Shown in pieces: positions 34,849-40,323 of a stretch of DNA of 40,323 bases. Under the pieces are notes generated by a model. That model was not told the origin of the DNA, made no database searches, and saw only the letters and a program-made list of their open reading frames with translations. This DNA comes from Polaribacter sp. Hel1_33_78. Lineage in GTDB: Bacteria; Bacteroidota; Bacteroidia; Flavobacteriales; Flavobacteriaceae. Within the stretch, counting starts at the first letter, position 1; each line of letters starts with the position of its first letter. Where the stretch lies: positions 3,187,501 through 3,227,823 of the forward strand of contig NZ_LT629794.1 in NCBI RefSeq assembly GCF_900106075.1, in the 5' to 3' direction. Both the position numbers and the translations under genes were made by a program.

Positions 34849-36147
34849 ATACCAATACTATAAAAACGTACCTGAAACATGGATTGGAGATATTCCTGTT
34901 CATTGGAAAATTTCTTTAGTTAGTAGACATTTTAATATTGGAAGAGGAAGAGTTATATCTAAAGTTGAAATTTTCGAGAATAAAGGTGATTTTCCAGTTT
35001 ATAGTTCTCAAACAACAAATAATGGTGAATTAGGAAAAATTAACACATATGATTTCGATGGAGAATATGTGACATGGACAACAGATGGAGCAAATACTGG
35101 TACATGTTTTCACAGAAATGGGAAGTTTAACACAACTAATGTTTGTGGAATGTTAAGTAAACGGAACATTCTTTTTGAACTTAAGTATTTGTGTTTCTAT
35201 TTAAACCTTGTAACAAAACCATACGTTCGTATTGACATAAACCCAAAGTTAATGAATAATATGATGGGGGAATACCATTAATTGTTCCTCCAATATTCGA
35301 ACAACAACAAATCGTATCCTTTTTGGATGATAAAACCCAAAAGATATATTCTCTTATCCAACAAAAAGAAAAGAAGATAGAACTCCTTAAAGAGAAAAGA
35401 ACCTCACTCATTAACCATGTTGTAACCAAAGGTGTTAATCCCAATGTGGAGATGAAAGATTCTGGAGTGGAATGGATTGGTGAGATTCCAAGTCATTGGA
35501 ATACTTCAAAGTTAAAATATCATGGTAATTTTTTTAGTGGTTACTCATTTGACAGTAATGATTTTCAAAATGAAGGTGAGGTAAGAGTTATTAAAATTTC
35601 TAACATTCAAAACAATGGTGTTTCTTGGGAAGATTTATCATTTTTACCAAAAAACTATTATGACGATTTTGAAGGATTTAGAGTATTAAAAGGAGATTTA
35701 ATTTTTGTTTTAACAAGACCTATAATCTCCACAGGAATTAAAGTATGTTTTTATCAGGAAGAACATTTAACTCTTTTGAATCAAAGAAATAGTGTATTTA
35801 GACCTGATGTAGATACTTTAGTAAAAAGATTTTTATTCTTTTTAGTTAGGACGTTTTACTTTTTTGAAGAATTCAAACAACAACTAAAAGGAAGTGGTCA
35901 ACCAAATATATCTACAGAACAAATATCAAATATTAAAATCTATTTACCCTCTCTTAAAGAACAACAACAAATCGTTGAGTATTTAGATAAACAAACAGAA
36001 GAAATTGATACCCTCATCCAATTAGAACAAAAGAAAATAGATACTCTAAAAGAATATCGTCAATCTTTAATATCAGAAGTAGTAACAGGTAAAATAAGAG
36101 TATGTGAAGAAGATAATTCATTGATTTTAAACTCCCAAACCGTATGA
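34841..36147 (+). pseudogene. hsdS: type I restriction-modification specificity subunit HsdS, frameshifted
   Basis: Target-recognition subunit with two TRDs, each followed by a conserved helix. The first half begins WIGDIPVHWK and the second WIGEIPSHWN. The helices carry EQQQIVSFLDDKTQKI and EQQQIVEYLDKQTEEI. The frame that starts at 34841 stops at 35279-35281 after MMGEYH. The correct continuation is in another frame and reads IPLIVPPIFEQQQIV from about 35272. The switch is at the G-run 35266-35270; one extra G would restore MMGGIPLIV. The stop overlaps the hsdR ATG by 4 nt. With this break the protein would be cut after the first TRD. Confidence 0.9.
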
Positions 36148-39093
36148 GAAAACCAAACGAAGAACGTTTCGAAAAACATATAGAACAAACCTTAATTCAA
36201 CATGGGTATACTTCTCGTTTATATACGGAGTACGATAGAAACCAATGTCAACTTCAAGAAGAACTCATAGAGTTTATTAAATCTACTCAAAAGGAAGAAT
36301 ATGATAAACTATACAAACAATTTGATACTTCAACAGATAAACAACTGAGTAAGATTGTAAATGACCAAATCTCTAAAAGAGGGATTATTGATGTTCTTAG
36401 AAAAGGAATTAGTACAAGAGGATGTTCTTTTGATATGGTATATTTTGAACCAAAGAGTGGTTTGAATCCTGAACATCAATCTAAATTTGAAAAGAATCGT
36501 TTTGTATCAGTTCGTCAACTTCACTATTCTAATAAAAATGAGAATTCTATTGATTTGGTATTGTTCTTAAACGGAATACCAATTATTACAATGGAGTTGA
36601 AAAACCAACTCACAGGACAAAACATAAAGAACTCAGAGAACCAATACAAATACGATAGAAACCCAATAGGAGAACCCCTATTACAGTTTAAAAGGTGTTT
36701 GGTACATTTCTGTGTAGATAACGATAAAGTATCTATGACTACTCGATTGAGTGGTAACAAAACAAGGTTCTTACCTTACAATAAGGGGATAGAAAACCCA
36801 TCTGTAAAAGATGATTTTCGTTCTGAGTATTTATGGAATGAAATCTTACTTCCTAATTCACTTTTAGATATCATAGAGAACTTTGTATTGGTATCCGTAG
36901 AATCTAAAAAGGAGTGGAATGATAAACTGAAAAAAGTAACTTTAGAAAAGGAAGAGATTCTTATATTCCCTCGTTACCACCAATTAGATGTTATTCGTAA
37001 AGTAAGGAGTAGTGTAAAAGAAGAAGGTGTTGGAAACAATTACCTAATTCAACATACCACAGGTTCAGGTAAATCATTTAGTATTGGTTGGTTATCACAT
37101 ACCCTAACCTCATTGTATAAAACCAAAGAAGATACCAAACGAATGTTTGATACCATATTGGTAATTACAGATAGAAAGGTATTAGATAGTCAGTTAAAAA
37201 AGACTGTTAAAGATTTACAACAAACTGATGGGGTGGTGAACCCAGTAGATATTAACTCAAAACAATTAAAAGAGTTTTTAGAAAAAGGAAAAGATATCAT
37301 TGTAACTACAATTCAGAAGTTTCCTTTTATCTCTGAAACCATTTCACAACTAAAAGGACAAACCTTTGGAGTAGTGATTGATGAAGTACATTCATCTCAG
37401 AGTGGAGAAACCTCTAAACACCTAAAGAAATCACTTTCAGGAGATGTTATTGAAAATGAGGATGGAGAGGTAGATTATGAAGAAATGATTCGTAAAGAAA
37501 TTGAATCTAGAGGAAAACAACCTCATATATCTTTCTTTGGTTTCACAGGAACTCCTAAAAATAAAACATTAGAACTCTTTGGTAGAAAGAATGAAAATGA
37601 TGGGTTTGAACCCTTCCATTCTTACTCCATGAAACAATCTATTCACGAGGGATTCACTTTAGATGTATTAGAACATTATACAACTTATAAAAGATATTTT
37701 AAGGTAAAACAAACGGACACAGAGGATAAGGAATTACCTGAAGGACAGGTTATGAAACAACTTGTTGATTATGTAGATTCTCATGATGAGACCATTAATC
37801 AAAAGGTTAATATTATTCTTAATCATTTTACTTCATCAACTTCCAAAAAAATAAACGGAAGAGGAAGAGGAATGGTGGTAGTTCGTTCTCGTAAACATTG
37901 TGTTCTTTTCCATAAAGAAATGGTACGTCAAATGAAAGAGAGAGGACTTTCATATTCTTGTTTAGTAGGGTTTAGTGGTGTAGTTCATTTAAAAGGGACC
38001 ATAAGGAGTATACAGAAGTATCTCTAAATAAAGAAAACGGATTAGAAGGTTCAAACATTCCAAGTGGTTTGAAAGACCCACGATTTAGAATCTTAATTGT
38101 ATCCAATAAGTTTCAAACAGGATTTGATGAACCATTGATTCACTCTATGTATGTAGATAAGAAATTGAGTGGAGTTCAATGTGTACAAACCCTTTCAAGA
38201 TTAAACAGAACGAAGAGTGGTAAAACAGATACGTTTGTTTTAGATTTTGTAAATGATACGGAAAAGATAGTAGAATCATTTCAACCATTTTATACATCAA
38301 CCGTTCTAACAGGGGAAACAGAACCTGATAAACTATATGATTTACAAAACGAAATAGAATCGTTTACCATCTTTTCAGATGACCATATTGATAGGTTTTG
38401 TAAAGAGTTTTATAAAGATACGGAAACAGATGAACGTTTACACCCTATCATTGATGAGGTTGTAGATAACTTTAAGAATTTAGAAAATGATGAACAAAAA
38501 GAAGAGTTTAAATCTAAAATTCAATCTTTCATTCGATTGTATTCTTACATCTCTCAAATCATCAATTTTACAGAAGTAAATTGGGAGAAACTATATGTAT
38601 TCCTTCGATTCTTAAACAAGAAACTACCAAAAGGAATTACTGAAAAAATTAGTATAATAGATTCAGTTGATTTAGGTTCTTTAAGAATTCAAATGATGGG
38701 AGAATCTCGTTTATCATTAGAAGATAAAGGTGGAGAAATCGAACCAATGTCTGGTGGAACAGGTGGTGGTATTGATGAACCAGAATTAGACCTTTTATCT
38801 CATATTATTCAACGGATTAATGAAGTTTATGGATAGAGTTATCTGAGGAGGATAAAGTTGATTTGAAACAGGTAACCGAAAGATTAAAGAATAATGATGA
38901 TTTGGTTTCTGTTATGATGGGTGATAATTCAGAGAGTGATAAAAAAGATTGGTTCAAAAAGGAATTTGGTGGAGAGGTTTCTGAATACTACGGAGATAGA
39001 TTAGATTTTTATAAGAAGATAATGAACCCTAAAGTCTTCCCAATGATATTAGAGGGGATGTATAAAGATTACAATAAAGATATAAGGAAGTAA
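36144..39093 (+). pseudogene. hsdR: type I restriction subunit HsdR, two frameshifts
   Basis: Motor and nuclease subunit of the type I enzyme. The N-terminal PD-(D/E)xK nuclease motif is D137 with E151-x-K153 (TMELKNQ). The SF2 helicase motor has Walker A GSGKS at 307-311, DEVH at 413-416 and FTGTP. The first frame ends at 38027; the true continuation (DHKEYTEVSLNKENG) starts at 37997, so one base is missing near G-run 37995-37997. The second frame ends at 38836; the continuation (IELSEEDKVDLKQ) starts at 38833, again one base short near 38831-38833. The last part reaches 39093. As written, the motor is cut before the later helicase motifs and restriction would be lost. Confidence 0.9.
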
Positions 39094-39105
39094 CAATATT
39101 TAAGT

Positions 39106-40044
39106 ATGGATTTATTTAAAAATCTAGAGGAGTTATGGGGGGAAACCTTTGTTATTGGGTAATGGGTTTAGTGTTTTAAACAATCCAACTTTTAATTATA
39201 CTAATTTAATTGATGAGATAAAAAATGAGTATGAAGACGAAATGACAACTATTTTAAATGATAACAATAATAAAAATATAGAAGAAATATTGTTTAAAAT
39301 CCAATCGAGTATTGAAATCTGTAAAATATTAACTATTGACGTTGAAAAAATTAAAAAAGTAGAAGAAAAACTAAAAAAAGTTTTATCGAGACAATAACAA
39401 AAATTCAACCAGATTGGAATTTCTTTAAAACCGAATCAGGAACCTTATTTGGTAATCAATTAAAAAAGTTTGGAAATATTTTCACTACAAATTATGATTT
39501 AAATCTATATTATTTAATGGTACAATCTAAAATGGGTTGATAAATCATTCTGACAACTTCTCTAATGATGGAAATTATTTGAAATTTGATAATGAAAACA
39601 ATGAAATACATAGACATCACATTTATTATTTACACGGAAACATAATGTTGTTCAGTAATGAAGATAATGTGTACAAAGTAAGACATTCACAAGGTCAAAG
39701 AATAGTTTCACAAATTGAAGAAAACTTAAATAATAACTATCTCCCTTTAATCATAACTGAGGGAAACTCTGAACATAAATTAAATAAAATAAATGGGAAT
39801 AAATACTTAAGGTTTTGTTTTAAAGAATTTAATAAACTTAAATCTTTGGTCATATTTGGTCATTCTTTAAGTGAATTTGATAAACACATATTAGATGTTA
39901 TAAATGATTCTAAAAAAAGAGTTTATTATGGATTAAATAAACCTACAAATGAAAAATTAACAAAGTAAAATCTTTATTTGGTGAAAATTTGAACTTAAAA
40001 TTTTTAACTCAAGTTTACTTTTCAATACTGACCAAAATTCTTAA
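39106..40044 (+). pseudogene. DUF4917 / SIR2-like protein, several frameshifts
   Basis: Pieced together across frames, this is a SIR2-like protein of about 310 aa resembling DUF4917, a family of unknown function. The parts, in order, are MDLFKNLEELWG, then KPLLLGNGFS (NAD-site-like GNGFS), IFTTNYD, YYLHGNIM (His-Gly), PLIITEGNSEHKLNKI, LVIFGHSLSEFDKHI and a tail KFFNSSLLFN. Frame changes fall at G-run 39137-39142 (one G too many), A-run 39373-39379, G-run 39534-39536, A-run 39962-39964 and T-run 40001-40005 (each one base short). If the last change is not real, the end is 40126 instead. It lies 12 nt after hsdR. A defence role is inferred from fold and place. Confidence 0.75.
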
Positions 40045-40259
40045 AGAGAATTCATTACTCTATCAATCTTCTCCAGTAAAAAAAAATGACTCCGATAAAA
40101 TAACGAGTAAGACCTCTATTTTATAAAAAAGTATTTCTCTCAGTTACAAGAAACCCCCTTCTACTTCCCTTTAATTTATAAATAAATAGGGTTCACTTAT
40201 TTGGATATATCATAGGTTTTTAATACATTTAAGTGTTGAAATTAAAAGGAATCACTATT

Positions 40260-40323
40260 ATGAATAAAATGGTAATTAAGTACAATAGAACATCAACTAT
40301 CAATCAAAAGGGAGGAAGGTTTG
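40260..40323 (+). CDS. start of a second serine recombinase (cut by window edge)
   Basis: ATG 40260 opens a frame that runs off the window. The first 21 codons include YNRTST, which fits the Y-x-R-x-S start of the serine recombinase catalytic domain (S12 the likely nucleophile), followed by NQKGGRF as in one Bacteroidota subgroup. It points right, away from the restriction genes. With only 21 residues visible, the call is tentative. Confidence 0.55.
   Translation, partial: MNKMVIKYNRTSTINQKGGRF

Noticed and set aside
35266..40005. Programmed ribosomal frameshifting as the cause of the frame breaks
   Set aside because: The sites differ in sequence, lack a shared slippery heptamer with a downstream structure, and occur up to five times in one gene.
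40045..40259. Possible att site or small gene before the second recombinase
   Set aside because: No repeat matching the left edge of the island and no open frame with a recognisable product, apart from the alternative DUF4917 end at 40126.

Overview
The window is AT-rich chromosomal DNA from a marine-type member of the Bacteroidota, family Flavobacteriaceae. The 16S rRNA 5' end and the protein families suggest the Polaribacter/Tenacibaculum neighbourhood, but the genus is inference. Supporting signs are Bacteroidota-type -7 boxes (TAnnTTTG), the general lack of Shine-Dalgarno sequences, a type IX secretion sorting-tail remnant, and typical flavobacterial gene neighbours (sucAB, recJ, yceD-rpmF-fabH-accB-accC, pgk, DUF3109).

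Layout. Positions 1-501 hold the 5' third of a 16S rRNA gene on the minus strand, preceded by two tandem promoters. A sparse stretch follows (502-2365) with one small repeat-containing membrane protein, two minus-strand terminator-like hairpins and an orphan T9SS sorting tail. A minus-strand tRNA operon (Asn, Gly, Leu) lies at 2408-2700. Positions 2887-30502 are dense core chromosome: the 2-oxoglutarate dehydrogenase E1/E2 pair, a DUF2200 gene cut short by an in-frame UGA, a PIF1-like helicase, recJ and osmC, an AhpD-like protein, a lipoprotein M28 peptidase, an Hpt/LytTR phosphorelay pair whose regulator carries an in-frame UGA, an Lrp regulator, the fatty-acid start cluster with L32, pdxA diverging from ribE, holB, pgk, tas, an acetyltransferase with deoC, DUF3109, marC with a small flavoprotein, and a TonB-like protein.

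Positions 30534-40323 are an accessory island. It opens with a minus-strand large serine recombinase, followed by a SHOCT-like remnant, a type I restriction-modification operon (hsdM-hsdS-hsdR), a SIR2-like DUF4917 gene, and the start of a second serine recombinase on the plus strand that runs off the window. HsdM is intact. HsdS, HsdR and the DUF4917 protein together carry about eight frame breaks, each at or next to a short run of one base and nearly all equivalent to losing one base. No comparable frameshift was found in the roughly 28 kb of core genes. The island is therefore either decaying in place or recorded with homopolymer consensus errors. Restriction is not expected to work as the sequence is written, while the methyltransferase subunit is complete.

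The most interesting items are the extended motif shared by the three stable-RNA promoters, the two genes broken by a single in-frame UGA, and the recombinase-bracketed, frame-broken defence island with its DUF4917 gene.
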